NCBI RefSeq assembly: GCF_001885765.1
Contig: NZ_JXKD01000011.1
Coordinates: 1-64,000, forward strand
Direction of reading: 5' to 3'
DNA from: Enterococcus aquimarinus
GTDB lineage: Bacteria; Bacillota; Bacilli; Lactobacillales; Enterococcaceae
DNA length: 64,000 nucleotides
A program made the translations under genes and the position numbers. The notes under the pieces are model-generated. The model did no database searches. It was not told the DNA's origin and saw only the letters and a list, made by a program, of their open reading frames with translations. Shown here in pieces: positions 28,924-38,586 of this stretch (positions are counted from its first letter, which is position 1; the number at the start of each line of letters is the position of its first letter).

Positions 28924-31380
28924 ATGACTGACCAACAACAGATACAAGAATTAACATTAGAAGAAGTGATGGGTGATCGCTTTGGGCGTTATTCAAAATA
29001 TATTATTCAAGAAAGAGCATTACCTGACATTCGGGATGGGTTAAAACCCGTTCAACGTCGGATTTTATATTCGATGCATAAAGACGGTAATACTTACGAA
29101 AAAGCTTTTAGAAAATCAGCGAAGTCTGTCGGAAATATCATGGGGAATTATCATCCTCATGGCGATAGCAGTATTTATGATGCGATGGTTCGAATGAGCC
29201 AAGAGTGGAAATTACGTGAAGTTTTGATTGAAATGCATGGAAATAACGGAAGTATGGATGGGGATCCTCCGGCTGCGATGCGGTATACAGAAGCACGACT
29301 TTCTCAGTTAAGTGGTGAATTATTAAAAGATATTGAGAAAGAAACGGTCGATTTTGTCTGGAACTTTGATGATACCGAAAAAGAACCCGTTGTCTTACCT
29401 GCACAATATCCGAACTTGTTAGTCAATGGTTCAACCGGAATCTCAGCAGGTTATGCGACTGAAATTCCAAGTCATAATTTAGAAGAAGTCATTGAAGGGA
29501 CCATTTATTTAATCGATCATCCGAATGCGACAGTTGATAAATTAATGGAGTTTATTCCAGGTCCTGATTTTCCGACAGGTGGCATTTTACAAGGAAAAGA
29601 AGAAATTCGCCGTGCCTATCAAACGGGTAAAGGTCGTGTCATCTTACGGTCAAAAACAAAAATCGAAACGATCAAAGGCGGCCGACAACAAATTGTGATT
29701 AATGAAATTCCTTATGAAGTCAATAAAGCCAATCTTGTCAAAAAAATGGATGAAGTCCGTCTCAATAAAAAAATTGACGGTATTAGTGAAGTCCGTGATG
29801 AGAGTGATCGAAACGGATTACAGATTGTTGTTGAACTAAAAAAAGAAGCGAATGCAGAAGGAATTTTAAATTACTTATTTAAACATACTGATTTGCAAGT
29901 AAACTATAATTTTAATATGGTTGCGATTGATCATATGCATCCGAAACAAGTTGGTTTAAAACGAATTCTTGAAAGTTACATCGCTCATCGCCGTCAAGTG
30001 GTGTTACAACGGACACAATTTGATTTAGAAAAAGCACAAAAGCGTCAACATATTGTTGAAGGGTTAATGAAGGCCTTATCGATTTTGGATGAAGTTATTG
30101 CGACGATTCGTGGAAGCAAAGATAAGAAAAATGCCAAAGAACAACTCGTTATCCAACATCAGTTTACAGAAGAACAATCAGAAGCGATTGTGATGTTACA
30201 ATTGTATCGCTTAACGAATACCGATATTACACAATTGCGCGGTGAGGCCAAAGAATTGGCAGAACAAGTCACACACTTGACGAAAGTTATTTCTGAAGAA
30301 GCGGAATTGTTACGGGTCATCAAAAAAGAGTTGCGCGACATTAAGAAAAAATATGGTCATGCACGCTTAACGGAAATTGAAGATAAGATAGAAGAAATTA
30401 TTATTGAAACAGAAGTGTTAGTCATACCAGAAGAAGTAATCGTAGCGGTGACAAAAGAAGGCTATCTGAAGCGCAGTAGTCTCCGTTCATACCAAGCTTC
30501 AAAACCGGAGGAAATCGGAATGAAAGATTCGGATCAACTTCTTTACTTGAAACAGTTAAATACACTGGATCATCTTTTACTCGTGACAAATCAAGGGAAC
30601 GTCATTTATCGTCCGGTTCACGAAATAACGGAATTGCGTTATAAGGAACTCGGAGAACACATGTCTCAAACAATCGCGAGTTATTTACCGGAAGAAGAAA
30701 TCATGGCCGTCTTTGATTACAAAGAAATCGATCCTCATAAACAACTCGTCTTAGTTAGTCGTGAAGGATGGATTAAGCAAACGAAATTAAGTGAATTTGC
30801 ACCTTGGCGTACGTATAAGAGCCGTTCACAAACAGCGATGACCTTCAAAACAACAACCGACGTCTTCGTTCATGTGCAATTAGTCGATCAAAATGAAACA
30901 GACTTGGATATCTTCCTGACAACTCATGCATGCTACGGGTTACGTTACGGACTAGCAGAAGTACCAGTTGTGGGACCAAAAGCGGCTGGTGTCAAAGCGA
31001 TTAACTTAAAGGAACAAGATTTTATCGTTCAAGCATTAGTGGTTTATTCACAAGGCGATACGCCAATCATCATCGTGACGCAACGTGGTGCGATTAAGCG
31101 GATGTTAGCGCAAGAAATTGCACAGACGAGTCGTGGGAAACGCGGACAGATGGTATTAAGAGAATTAAAGAATAATCCTCATCGAATCATTTTTATGGAT
31201 AATGGACAGGATGGAGAATTTTTACTGCAAAACGAAAAAGGCGAGCAAGTGACAATCAACGCCCAATCATTCCCAATTGCCGATCGGACATCCAATGGTA
31301 GCTTTGTCATGGATGAAAAAGTTGGGGGTAAAGTCTTCCAAGTTCGAAAAATCAAACAGGTAGAAATCGAAAATAGCTAA
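28924..31380 (+). CDS. parC: Topoisomerase IV subunit A
   Basis: An 818-residue DNA cleavage-religation subunit. The quinolone-resistance region reads YHPHGDSSIYDAMVRMSQ: the serine hot spot is intact, and Asp stands at the acidic hot spot (as in streptococci, where staphylococci have Glu), so no classical resistance mutation is seen. The catalytic tyrosine is in AAMRYTEARLS. The C-terminal beta-pinwheel (about 490-815) follows. The gene is 13 bp after parE with AGGAGG upstream. A strong terminator follows. Confidence 0.96.
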   Translation: MTDQQQIQELTLEEVMGDRFGRYSKYIIQERALPDIRDGLKPVQRRILYSMHKDGNTYEKAFRKSAKSVGNIMGNYHPHGDSSIYDAMVRMSQEWKLREVLIEMHGNNGSMDGDPPAAMRYTEARLSQLSGELLKDIEKETVDFVWNFDDTEKEPVVLPAQYPNLLVNGSTGISAGYATEIPSHNLEEVIEGTIYLIDHPNATVDKLMEFIPGPDFPTGGILQGKEEIRRAYQTGKGRVILRSKTKIETIKGGRQQIVINEIPYEVNKANLVKKMDEVRLNKKIDGISEVRDESDRNGLQIVVELKKEANAEGILNYLFKHTDLQVNYNFNMVAIDHMHPKQVGLKRILESYIAHRRQVVLQRTQFDLEKAQKRQHIVEGLMKALSILDEVIATIRGSKDKKNAKEQLVIQHQFTEEQSEAIVMLQLYRLTNTDITQLRGEAKELAEQVTHLTKVISEEAELLRVIKKELRDIKKKYGHARLTEIEDKIEEIIIETEVLVIPEEVIVAVTKEGYLKRSSLRSYQASKPEEIGMKDSDQLLYLKQLNTLDHLLLVTNQGNVIYRPVHEITELRYKELGEHMSQTIASYLPEEEIMAVFDYKEIDPHKQLVLVSREGWIKQTKLSEFAPWRTYKSRSQTAMTFKTTTDVFVHVQLVDQNETDLDIFLTTHACYGLRYGLAEVPVVGPKAAGVKAINLKEQDFIVQALVVYSQGDTPIIIVTQRGAIKRMLAQEIAQTSRGKRGQMVLRELKNNPHRIIFMDNGQDGEFLLQNEKGEQVTINAQSFPIADRTSNGSFVMDEKVGGKVFQVRKIKQVEIENS

Positions 31381-31400
31381 ACTGTATTATTAAAAATAGA

Positions 31401-31442
31401 AAACAGCGCATTCTGTACCAATACAGAATGCGCTGTTTTTTA
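31401..31442 (+). terminator. Terminator after parC
   Basis: AAACAGCGCATTCTGTA pairs perfectly with TACAGAATGCGCTGTTT (17 bp, CCAA loop) and runs into T6. Confidence 0.9.
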
Positions 31443-31579
31443 GATTGTTCATTGATTATTATATTCTTAAAATAAAGTTAGAAAATTTAATCACAAATTA
31501 AAAACATTGATAAATAAGGGTTTATGGAGGATTAAACGAATTTTTCGTCATTTATGCTCAATATATTTTAGGTTAAAGC

Positions 31580-31607
31580 TTGCAAAAGAATGAGTATGTG
31601 TTATACT
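31580..31607 (+). promoter_or_regulatory. Promoter of pflB
   Basis: TTGCAA (31580-31585), 16-bp spacer and TATACT (31602-31607) preceded by TG at the extended position. It is the only good promoter in the 279-bp gap before pflB. Confidence 0.7.
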
Positions 31608-31659
31608 ATTCACGTAGAGCTGTTACAACAAATGAGCAGAAAATAAGGAGGACGAATCA

Positions 31660-33942
31660 ATGTCATCTATCGTAGAAAACAATGTAGAAAAATTTAACAC
31701 CGCTTGGGAAGGTTTTAAGGGTGGTCGCTGGGAGTCAGAAGTTGATACACGTGGATTTATTCAAGCCAACTATACCGAATACCGTGGCGATGATAGCTTT
31801 TTAGAAGGAATTGCACCAAGTACAGATCAATTATGGACTAAGTTACAAGAATTATTTGAAGTACAACACGAAAAAAATGGTGTGTACGACATGGATACAA
31901 ATAACCCTGCAACCTTAACTTCTCATGCACCAGGCTATTTAATTAAAGAAGTTGAAAAAATTGTTGGTTTACAAACAGATGTTCCATTGAAACAAGCCTT
32001 CCAACCTTTTGGCGGCATTAACATGGCTAATAGCGCGCTCGTTTCAAACGGCTATGAAGTCGATGAAGATATGAAAAAAATCTTTACTGAATACCGCAAA
32101 ACACATAACCAAGGTGTATTTGATGCTTATACGCCAGAGATGCGTTTAGCACGTAAAAACAAAATTATTACTGGGTTACCAGATGCTTATGGACGCGGAC
32201 GCATCATCGGTGATTACCGTCGTATTGCATTATATGGTATTGATTTCTTAATGGAACAAAAGAAAAAAGACCATGATAACACTGGAAATAAAGTAATGAC
32301 AGACGATGTAATTCGTTTACGTGAAGAAATTTCAGAACAATACCGTGCGTTAAATGACTTGAAGAAAATGGCTGCATCTTATGGCTTTGATATTTCACGT
32401 CCAGCTGAAAATGCACAAGAAGCCGTTCAATGGTTATACTTCGGTTATTTAGGCGCAATTAAAGCACAAAACGGAGCAGCGATGTCAATTGGTCGTATCT
32501 CTACTTTCTTAGATATCTACATTCAACGTGATTTAGATAAAGGAATCATTACTGAATTTGAAGCACAAGAATTAATCGATCACTTAATCATGAAATTACG
32601 TATGGTTAAATTTGCACGTACGCCAGAATACAACCAATTATTCTCTGGTTATCCAATTTGGGCAACGTTATCGATTGCGGGAATGGGCTTAGACGGACGT
32701 TCATTAGTAACGAAAAATGATTTCCGTATCTTACATACGTTAACAAACATGGGACCATCACCAGAACCAAACTTAACAGTTTTATACTCTTCACAATTAC
32801 CAGAAGGATTCCGTACATTCTCAGCGAAAATCGCGAAAGAAAGTTCTTCAATCCAATTTGAAAATGATGACTTATTACGCGCAAACTGGGGATCAGATGA
32901 CTGCGCGATTGCTTGTTGTGTTTCTGCAACGGTAACAGGTAAAGACATGCAATTCTTCGGCGCGCGTGCGAACCTTGCTAAAGCGGTCTTATACGCAATC
33001 AATGGTGGTGTCGATGAAAAAACAAAAATGCAAGTTGCGCCAAAATTCCGTCCAATGACAGGTGATACCCTTGAATATGGTGAATTTATGGAACACTTCA
33101 AAGAGATCATGGATTGGTTAGCAGAATTATATGTTAATACATTAAATGTTATCCACTATATGCATGATAAATATGCGTATGAAGCAGCACAATTAGCGTT
33201 AATGGACAGCGATTTAAAACGCACATTTGCAACAGGTATTGCAGGTATTTCTCATGCTGCCGATAGCGTAATGGCCATTAAACATGGTAATGTCAAAGTG
33301 ATTCGTGACGAAGATGGCATGGCAATTGATTATGTTCCACAAAATGAATTCCCAACTTACGGAAATGACAATGCGGAAGCAGATGCAATGGCAAACTGGA
33401 TTTTAGATTACTTTATGACACAAATTAAACGTCAACACACTTACCGTAACTCTCGTCCAACAACTTCACTATTAACCATTACTTCAAACGTGGTTTATGG
33501 TAAAGCAACTGGTAATACACCAGATGGACGTCGTGCAGGTAAACCATTAGCACCGGGGGCAAATCCAAGTTATCAAGATGGTAAATTCTTAGGAGAGAAA
33601 AATGGCTTATTAGCATCATTAAACTCAACTGCTCGCTTAGAATATACGCATGCTCTTGATGGGATTTCAAATACACAAACGATTAATCCAAATGGTTTAG
33701 GTAAAGACGAAACAACACGTATTAACAACTTACGTAATGTGATGGATGGTTACTTCAACAATGGCGGTTACCACTTAAACGTCAACGTCTTCACAAATGA
33801 ATTACTATTGGATGCTCAAAAACATCCTGAAAAATATCCAAACTTAACGATTCGTGTTTCTGGTTATGCGGTGAAATTCCGTGATTTAACTGCAGAACAA
33901 CAAGCAGACGTTATTGCAAGAACTTCACACGATAAGTTATAA
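31660..33942 (+). CDS. pflB: Formate C-acetyltransferase (pyruvate formate-lyase)
   Basis: A 760-residue glycyl-radical enzyme that cleaves pyruvate with CoA to acetyl-CoA and formate under anaerobic conditions. The two catalytic cysteines are C419-C420 in [13 protein letters not shown]. The glycyl radical is on G735 in [10 protein letters not shown]. Codon choice is visibly more uniform (for example repeated TTA, GAA, CGT, ATC/ATT) than in neighbours, as expected for a highly expressed fermentation enzyme. It has its own promoter and AAGGAGG ribosome binding site. A hairpin separates it from the activating enzyme gene, so pflA may be made at a lower level by read-through. Confidence 0.97.
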   Translation: MSSIVENNVEKFNTAWEGFKGGRWESEVDTRGFIQANYTEYRGDDSFLEGIAPSTDQLWTKLQELFEVQHEKNGVYDMDTNNPATLTSHAPGYLIKEVEKIVGLQTDVPLKQAFQPFGGINMANSALVSNGYEVDEDMKKIFTEYRKTHNQGVFDAYTPEMRLARKNKIITGLPDAYGRGRIIGDYRRIALYGIDFLMEQKKKDHDNTGNKVMTDDVIRLREEISEQYRALNDLKKMAASYGFDISRPAENAQEAVQWLYFGYLGAIKAQNGAAMSIGRISTFLDIYIQRDLDKGIITEFEAQELIDHLIMKLRMVKFARTPEYNQLFSGYPIWATLSIAGMGLDGRSLVTKNDFRILHTLTNMGPSPEPNLTVLYSSQLPEGFRTFSAKIAKESSSIQFENDDLLRANWGSDDCAIACCVSATVTGKDMQFFGARANLAKAVLYAINGGVDEKTKMQVAPKFRPMTGDTLEYGEFMEHFKEIMDWLAELYVNTLNVIHYMHDKYAYEAAQLALMDSDLKRTFATGIAGISHAADSVMAIKHGNVKVIRDEDGMAIDYVPQNEFPTYGNDNAEADAMANWILDYFMTQIKRQHTYRNSRPTTSLLTITSNVVYGKATGNTPDGRRAGKPLAPGANPSYQDGKFLGEKNGLLASLNSTARLEYTHALDGISNTQTINPNGLGKDETTRINNLRNVMDGYFNNGGYHLNVNVFTNELLLDAQKHPEKYPNLTIRVSGYAVKFRDLTAEQQADVIARTSHDKL

Positions 33943-33953
33943 TAGATAGTAAT

Positions 33954-33988
33954 AAAGGGTGACAGCCTTAGCTGCTCACCCTTTTTTT
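33954..33988 (+). terminator. Terminator between pflB and pflA
   Basis: AAAGGGTGA pairs with TCACCCTTT, with an inner AGC/GCT stem and T7. It would lower transcription into pflA. Confidence 0.8.
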
Positions 33989-34008
33989 AAAGAGAGGAAG
34001 GGATTCGT

Positions 34009-34779
34009 ATGCCAACTCCAATCACAGGGAGTATTCATTCAACAGAAAGCTTTGGCACCGTCGACGGACCTGGCGTAAGATTTATTGTATTTACGCAAGG
34101 TTGCCGGATGCGTTGTCAGTTTTGTCATAACCCAGATACGTGGAAAATTAATGATCCTAAAGCATCGGTTCGTACCGCGGATGATGTTCTAGAGGAAGCG
34201 TTAAAATATCGTTCGTATTGGGGAAAAGATGGTGGGATTACTGTCAGTGGAGGCGAACCGCTATTACAACTTGAATTTTTAACGGATCTATTCAAAAAAG
34301 CGAAAGCGTTAGGTATTCATACAACAATTGATACGTGTGGAAAACCATTTACGAAAGAAGAACCGTTCTTTTCCCAATTTAATGAGCTAATGAATTATAC
34401 TGATTTATTGTTATTTGATATTAAACATATTGATAACGAAGGACATAAAGAATTGACTACGCAAACGAACGAAAACATTTTAGAAATGGCCAATTATCTA
34501 TCTGAAATTAATCAACCAGTTTGGATTCGACATGTGCTCGTTCCGACGAAAACAGATTACGATGACTTTTTAATTCGGTTAAATACATTCATTAAAACAT
34601 TAAAAAATGTCGATAAAGTAGAAGTCCTTCCTTACCATACAATGGGACGATATAAATGGGAGGAACTTGGATTGAAATATCCGTTAGAAGGAATTGAACC
34701 GCCAACTAATCCTCGAGTAGAAAATGCTAAAAAACTGCTCCATGTTGAAGATTATAATGGTTATTTAACGCGTTCATGA
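34009..34779 (+). CDS. pflA: Pyruvate formate-lyase activating enzyme
   Basis: A 256-residue radical-SAM enzyme that installs the glycyl radical on PflB. The [4Fe-4S] cluster cysteines are C32, C36 and C39 in GCRMRCQFCHNPDTW. The SAM-binding VSGGEPLLQ and the N-terminal STESFGTVDGPGVRFIVF are typical. ATG with GAGAGGAAGGG upstream. It lies 66 bp after pflB across a terminator. Confidence 0.96.
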   Translation: MPTPITGSIHSTESFGTVDGPGVRFIVFTQGCRMRCQFCHNPDTWKINDPKASVRTADDVLEEALKYRSYWGKDGGITVSGGEPLLQLEFLTDLFKKAKALGIHTTIDTCGKPFTKEEPFFSQFNELMNYTDLLLFDIKHIDNEGHKELTTQTNENILEMANYLSEINQPVWIRHVLVPTKTDYDDFLIRLNTFIKTLKNVDKVEVLPYHTMGRYKWEELGLKYPLEGIEPPTNPRVENAKKLLHVEDYNGYLTRS

Positions 34780-34800
34780 TCAGGATATAAAGGGAACTTC

Positions 34801-34835
34801 AAAGAGTGACAAGAATTCTTGTGGCTCTTTTTTCT
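34801..34835 (+). terminator. Terminator after pflA
   Basis: AAAGAG-TG-ACAAG pairs with CTTGT-GG-CTCTTT around AATT, followed by T-rich sequence. Confidence 0.75.
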
Positions 34836-34868
34836 TATGAGATAAACATGGTAATTTTCATCGAAATT

Positions 34869-34877
34869 TGCTATTAT
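34869..34877 (+). promoter_or_regulatory. Extended -10 promoter of ppaC
   Basis: TGCTATTAT fits the extended -10 pattern, 34 bp upstream of the ppaC ATG. Confidence 0.5.
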
Positions 34878-34910
34878 GAATATTGAAATGGAAAGAATGG
34901 AGCGAAAATC

Positions 34911-35840
34911 ATGTCAAAAATTTTAGTCTTTGGACATTTAAATCCAGATACAGATGCAATTGGCGCAGCCATTGCCTTTGGACACTTGCAACAAGCCTTA
35001 GGAAAAGAAGCAGAAGCCGTTGCTTTAGGAGAACCAAGTGAAGAAACACAATATGCACTTGATTACTTTCAATTAGCTGCACCACGAGTGATTACGCAGG
35101 TAAAAGAAGAAACAACTAACGTCATGTTAGTCGACCACAATGAGTTTCAACAAAGTGTATCTGACATTGCAGACCTTACAGTGTTAGCAGTCGTTGATCA
35201 TCACCGTATCGCGAATTTTGAAACAGCGAATCCACTGTATTACCGTGCAGAACCAGTCGGATGTACAAGTACGATTATTGCGAAAATGTACAAAGAAGAA
35301 AATGTCGAAATTCCGCAAGCAATCGCTGGTATCATGTTATCCGCCATTATTTCAGATACATTACTCTTTAAATCACCAACATGCACGCCAGATGATGTGC
35401 GGATTGCAAATGAACTTGCAGCGATTGCTGAGGTAAATTTAGAAGAGTACGGACTTGAAATGTTAAAAGCTGGAACAAAATTAAGTGATAAATCCGTTGA
35501 TTTCTTATTAGATTTAGATGCGAAAAGCTTTACCATGGGCGATAAAATCGTTCGAGTCGCGCAAGTGAATACCGTTGATTTATCAGAAATTTTTGATCGA
35601 CAAGCAGAATTAGAAGTTAAAATGGCGCAATTATCGGAAGAAAATCATTACGATTTATTCTTATTAATTGCGACGGATATTTTAGCAAGTGATTCAGAGT
35701 TATTAGTGGTAGGTGAACCGGTTGCGAATGTTGAACAAGCGTTCCAAGTGACACTTGTTAATCACCGTGCTTTCTTACCTGGTGTGGTTTCACGGAAAAA
35801 ACAAGTTGTTCCTCAATTAACAGAGAGCTTTAACCAATAA
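34911..35840 (+). CDS. ppaC: Manganese-dependent inorganic pyrophosphatase (family II)
   Basis: A 309-residue DHH-superfamily enzyme that hydrolyses pyrophosphate to phosphate, pulling biosynthesis forward. Metal ligands lie in [14 protein letters not shown] (H9, D13, D15), the VDHNEF and VVDHHRI motifs, and the DHHA2 C-terminal domain ends with the substrate-binding [13 protein letters not shown] (Ser-Arg-Lys-Lys). The length matches streptococcal and enterococcal PpaC. The gene has its own extended -10 promoter and is followed by a strong terminator. Confidence 0.96.
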   Translation: MSKILVFGHLNPDTDAIGAAIAFGHLQQALGKEAEAVALGEPSEETQYALDYFQLAAPRVITQVKEETTNVMLVDHNEFQQSVSDIADLTVLAVVDHHRIANFETANPLYYRAEPVGCTSTIIAKMYKEENVEIPQAIAGIMLSAIISDTLLFKSPTCTPDDVRIANELAAIAEVNLEEYGLEMLKAGTKLSDKSVDFLLDLDAKSFTMGDKIVRVAQVNTVDLSEIFDRQAELEVKMAQLSEENHYDLFLLIATDILASDSELLVVGEPVANVEQAFQVTLVNHRAFLPGVVSRKKQVVPQLTESFNQ

Positions 35841-35841
35841 T

Positions 35842-35900
35842 AAAAAGGCTTGTTACAAAAATGACGAATCGAATGTCGTCAATTGTAGCAAGTCTTTTTC
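35842..35900 (+). terminator. Terminator after ppaC
   Basis: AAAAAGGCTTGTTACAA pairs with TTGTAGCAAGTCTTTTT (two G-U), with an inner TGACGA/TCGTCA stem. Very stable. Confidence 0.88.
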
Positions 35901-35916
35901 GTCAGGAGATTTGATT

Positions 35917-36741
35917 ATGAAAGTAATGGTGAAGACTGAAAATCAGTCACTGGAAGCAATTATAAGTAGTTCTTTTTTTCAAGAGTTATGCAATTTACTA
36001 AATAACGAAAGCAAGCCAACGTTAAGAGAGATTAAGCAACAAATCAGCACGCCAAAAATTGATCAGCAACTCGATATGTTAATTAAAGAAGCAATCGTTA
36101 AAAGAGAAGATAAACGGTATTCCCTTTTATTGCCGACAATGCAGGCGTCAACGTCGATGACTTACGAAATGGTAAAGGAAAAAGTAATCTCGTATCTAGC
36201 AGCACTTTCGTTAGAAGAGCGATCTATTGCGTTCATTCATTTGTATCCAAAAAACAAAGACTATTCTCCTTTTTTATTAGATGAGACAGTGCCTTTTTCG
36301 TATTACGCGACGATTTTTAATGATCTAGTCACGATTACTTCTTTAGCGACACAAGAAGATGCTTGGACCTTGCCACATTATTTTCAATCACATCTTAAAT
36401 CAGCGGCTAATTCGCTCTTTGAACCGATGGAGTCGCTGATTGGCGATGTTGATCCTCATTATTATCTAGATCAAGTCTGGACGATTCTCGATAAAATCCA
36501 GCAGCAGCGGCGAAGAATTCGTGAAAATATCTTTTTAACATCGTTACAACAATTTCAACTGATTGACTACCAGGATCGATGGGTCGTCACTGTCCCAATT
36601 CAAACGTCACTGACAACATTTGGATTAAATCGTGAGTTGGAAGAGGAGTTCTCACACTTATCGTTTGCAGAACAATGCATGCTTCTTGGTGAATGCTTGC
36701 AATATTTTAGGCTTAGTCAGCTAACCGTCATTACGATGTGA
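35917..36741 (+). CDS. DUF1803-like protein of unknown function
   Basis: A 274-residue soluble protein with no signal peptide or membrane segment. The N-terminal part (SSFFQELCNLL, TLREIKQQI, IVKREDKRYSLLLP) looks like a small winged-helix-type domain and resembles the streptococcal DUF1803 protein that also lies next to ppaC. The C-terminal part has DVDPHYYLDQVWTILDKI and QQRRRIRENIF. No catalytic motif is recognised, and the family name rests on memory of the streptococcal relative. ATG 35917 is chosen with AGGAG 8 bp upstream. The gene lies just behind the ppaC terminator. Confidence 0.6.
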   Translation: MKVMVKTENQSLEAIISSSFFQELCNLLNNESKPTLREIKQQISTPKIDQQLDMLIKEAIVKREDKRYSLLLPTMQASTSMTYEMVKEKVISYLAALSLEERSIAFIHLYPKNKDYSPFLLDETVPFSYYATIFNDLVTITSLATQEDAWTLPHYFQSHLKSAANSLFEPMESLIGDVDPHYYLDQVWTILDKIQQQRRRIRENIFLTSLQQFQLIDYQDRWVVTVPIQTSLTTFGLNRELEEEFSHLSFAEQCMLLGECLQYFRLSQLTVITM

Positions 36742-36777
36742 AAATAGGAAGAACCTTCTGATTCAGTATTATATTTG

Positions 36778-36810
36778 GAAACCACGGAAAAATATTTCGG
36801 TGGTTTTTTA
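36778..36810 (+). terminator. Terminator after the DUF1803-like gene
   Basis: AAACCAC-GGAAA pairs with TTTCG-GTGGTTT around AATA with one internal mismatch, followed by T6. Confidence 0.7.
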
Positions 36811-36942
36811 AGTTGTGCGAAGTTTGGTCATCTGGAATTTTTAAAGAAAACTGATTTTCGAAGAGGAATGATACATACCGGCAATCATTGCACAAAAATA
36901 AAAAGTACGATGATTGATTAAGTAACAAGCTGGATTAAACTA

Positions 36943-36971
36943 TTGACAAAGTGAAATAATAATGATAAATT
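36943..36971 (+). promoter_or_regulatory. Promoter of the methionine T-box operon
   Basis: TTGACA (36943-36948), 17-bp spacer and TAAATT (36966-36971) preceded by TGA at the extended -10 position. It lies about 40 bp before the first T-box helix. Confidence 0.7.
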
Positions 36972-37012
36972 CTATTAAATAATTAATCTAATTCTAATAA
37001 TACGAACTTAAA

Positions 37013-37284
37013 AACGATGAAGAGAAGAGTAACTGACGAAAGCGATAAAAGAGAACCCGGATGGTGAGAAAGGGGATGGCGGCAATCGGTGAAGATGAGC
37101 TCGGAGTATTTAAGTAGTTTACGCTACTTAAACGGAAGCAACCGTTATCTTGCCAGGTTTCACTTAAAGAAGTCGAACTGTTGAGGTGGTAGGTTATCCC
37201 TATCATGAATAAGGGTGGTAACACGGAAAATATCCGTCCCTTTGTTTATCAATCATTGATAAACAAAGGGATGGGTATTTTTTT
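37013..37284 (+). ncRNA. T-box riboswitch, predicted methionine-specific
   Basis: The leader has the T-box order: Stem I beginning GATGAAGAGAAGAGTAACTG, the apical GGATGGTGAGAA loop, the specifier region GGTGAAG-ATG-AGCTC with AUG at 37095-37097, a linker, the T-box sequence AAGGGTGGTAACACGG (37211-37226), and an intrinsic terminator. The UGGU of the T-box would pair with an ACCA tRNA end, as for tRNA-Met with A73. Uncharged tRNA-Met would stabilise the antiterminator and allow transcription of metNIQ and the M20 gene. The amino-acid call rests on the placed specifier and on the downstream genes. Confidence 0.88.
37238..37284 (+). terminator. T-box regulated terminator
   Basis: CCCTTTGTTTATCAAT pairs with TTGATAAACAAAGGG (15 bp) and is followed by T-rich sequence at 37276-37284. 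It competes with the T-box antiterminator. Confidence 0.88.
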
Positions 37285-37398
37285 GTGTATACCTTATTAT
37301 TTTTTCAATAGGAAAAAAACAGAAATTTAAAGGAGCGTGAGAATAAAATTGTCAAAACACTCAAATATCTACCAGAAGAGAGAGTTGAGCGATGGGGG

Positions 37399-37545
37399 AT
37401 GAAGGTTCTAGATTTAAAAAGGATATCTAACAATAAAACTGCGATTTTTATTATGAGGTTACCACTTAGAATTATGGAAATCTTCGTATATGAAAAGTTG
37501 TTAGTTAAAAAAATGAAAGTAATTAAAAAAGAAGGTGATGAATAA
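37399..37545 (+). CDS. Possible small ORF between the T-box and metN
   Basis: An open frame runs from about 37348 to a TAA at 37543-37545 that directly abuts the metN ATG (TAAATG). From the first ATG (37399) it encodes 48 residues: a cationic peptide with hydrophobic stretch TAIFIMRLPLRIMEIFVYE and a Lys-rich tail. ATG 37399 lacks a good ribosome binding site. AAAGGAG at 37329 would better suit an ATT or TTG near 37348, but the TTG there is in another frame. It may be a small protein, a decayed gene remnant, or spacer. No homologue is recognised. Confidence 0.3.
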   Translation: MKVLDLKRISNNKTAIFIMRLPLRIMEIFVYEKLLVKKMKVIKKEGDE

Positions 37546-38586
37546 ATGAGTAGTTTAATCTGCTTTACAGATTTTGTAAAAGAATATGAGTCTAACGGTC
37601 AGAAAATAAGAGCGTTGGATGGTATTAACTTAGAAATTGAGACAGGTGATATTTATGGAATTATTGGATATAGTGGCGCTGGTAAATCTACATTGATACG
37701 CGGAATAAATGGTATTGAAAAACCAACAGAAGGAACAATTACAGTAGGTGAACAAAAAGTTAATGAATTAAGTACAAAGTCACTTAGAGAGTTTCGAAAA
37801 AAAACAGGAATGATTTTTCAGCACTTCAATTTAATGCCTTCGCGGACAGTATTTGAAAATGTGGCCCTACCTTTAAAAAAGAGTGACTTATCTTCGGGAG
37901 AGAAAAAAAGGCGAGTGGACGAATTGTTGGATTATGTCGGTTTACTAGATAAATCCAATGTCTATCCGGCTCAATTATCCGGTGGTCAAAAGCAACGTGT
38001 TTCAATTGCTCGAGCTTTAGCGCACAATCCTGAGATTCTACTGTGTGATGAGGCAACTTCTGCACTAGATCCGCAAACAACGCTATCGATTCTTTCTTTA
38101 TTAAAACGATTAAATCAAACGTTGGGGATAACTATTGTATTAATTACACATGAAATGTCTGTCATTAAAGAAATATGTAATAAAGTCGCCATTATTGACG
38201 CTGGCAAAATACTCGAACAAGGTGATGTTTTCGATGTTTTTACTAAACCTAACTATTCTTTAACAAGAGAATTTATAGAAACAACATCAAATTTGGCGAA
38301 AGTAAAGGATGTTATCAAGGTCTACATTGAAAAGAAACAGCCAAAGATAGACGGTGTTGTGTTTTTAAGATTAAATTTTGTGGATAATCAAGTACAAGAT
38401 TCGGTGATTATGTCTGTTGCAAAAACACAAAGAGTTGATATTAATATACTTTTAGCCGACATCGCTTTTCTTGATAACAAACAACTAGGAAGTTTGTTCG
38501 TGGCACTCACAGGTGAAAATAAACGAGAAGCTATCGAAGCGTTGAAGAAAAAAGGAGTACAAGTTGAGGTGGTTATTTATGAATGA
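37546..38586 (+). CDS. metN: Methionine ABC transporter ATP-binding protein
   Basis: A 346-residue ABC ATPase that powers MetNIQ uptake of L- and D-methionine. Walker A GYSGAGKS is at 41-48; the signature LSGGQKQR near 145 and Walker B LLCDEATSALD follow. The C-terminal NIL domain (about 265-345), which binds methionine and gives trans-inhibition in MetN, is present, separating it from generic amino-acid ATPases. The AGAAGGTGAT ribosome binding site lies in the end of the preceding small frame. It overlaps metI by 8 bp. Control is by the Met T-box upstream. Confidence 0.9.
   Translation: MSSLICFTDFVKEYESNGQKIRALDGINLEIETGDIYGIIGYSGAGKSTLIRGINGIEKPTEGTITVGEQKVNELSTKSLREFRKKTGMIFQHFNLMPSRTVFENVALPLKKSDLSSGEKKRRVDELLDYVGLLDKSNVYPAQLSGGQKQRVSIARALAHNPEILLCDEATSALDPQTTLSILSLLKRLNQTLGITIVLITHEMSVIKEICNKVAIIDAGKILEQGDVFDVFTKPNYSLTREFIETTSNLAKVKDVIKVYIEKKQPKIDGVVFLRLNFVDNQVQDSVIMSVAKTQRVDINILLADIAFLDNKQLGSLFVALTGENKREAIEALKKKGVQVEVVIYE

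Noticed and set aside
32649-33110. 153-residue antisense frame inside pflB
   Set aside because: It is a shadow of the strong codon bias in pflB, with no ribosome binding site or motif.
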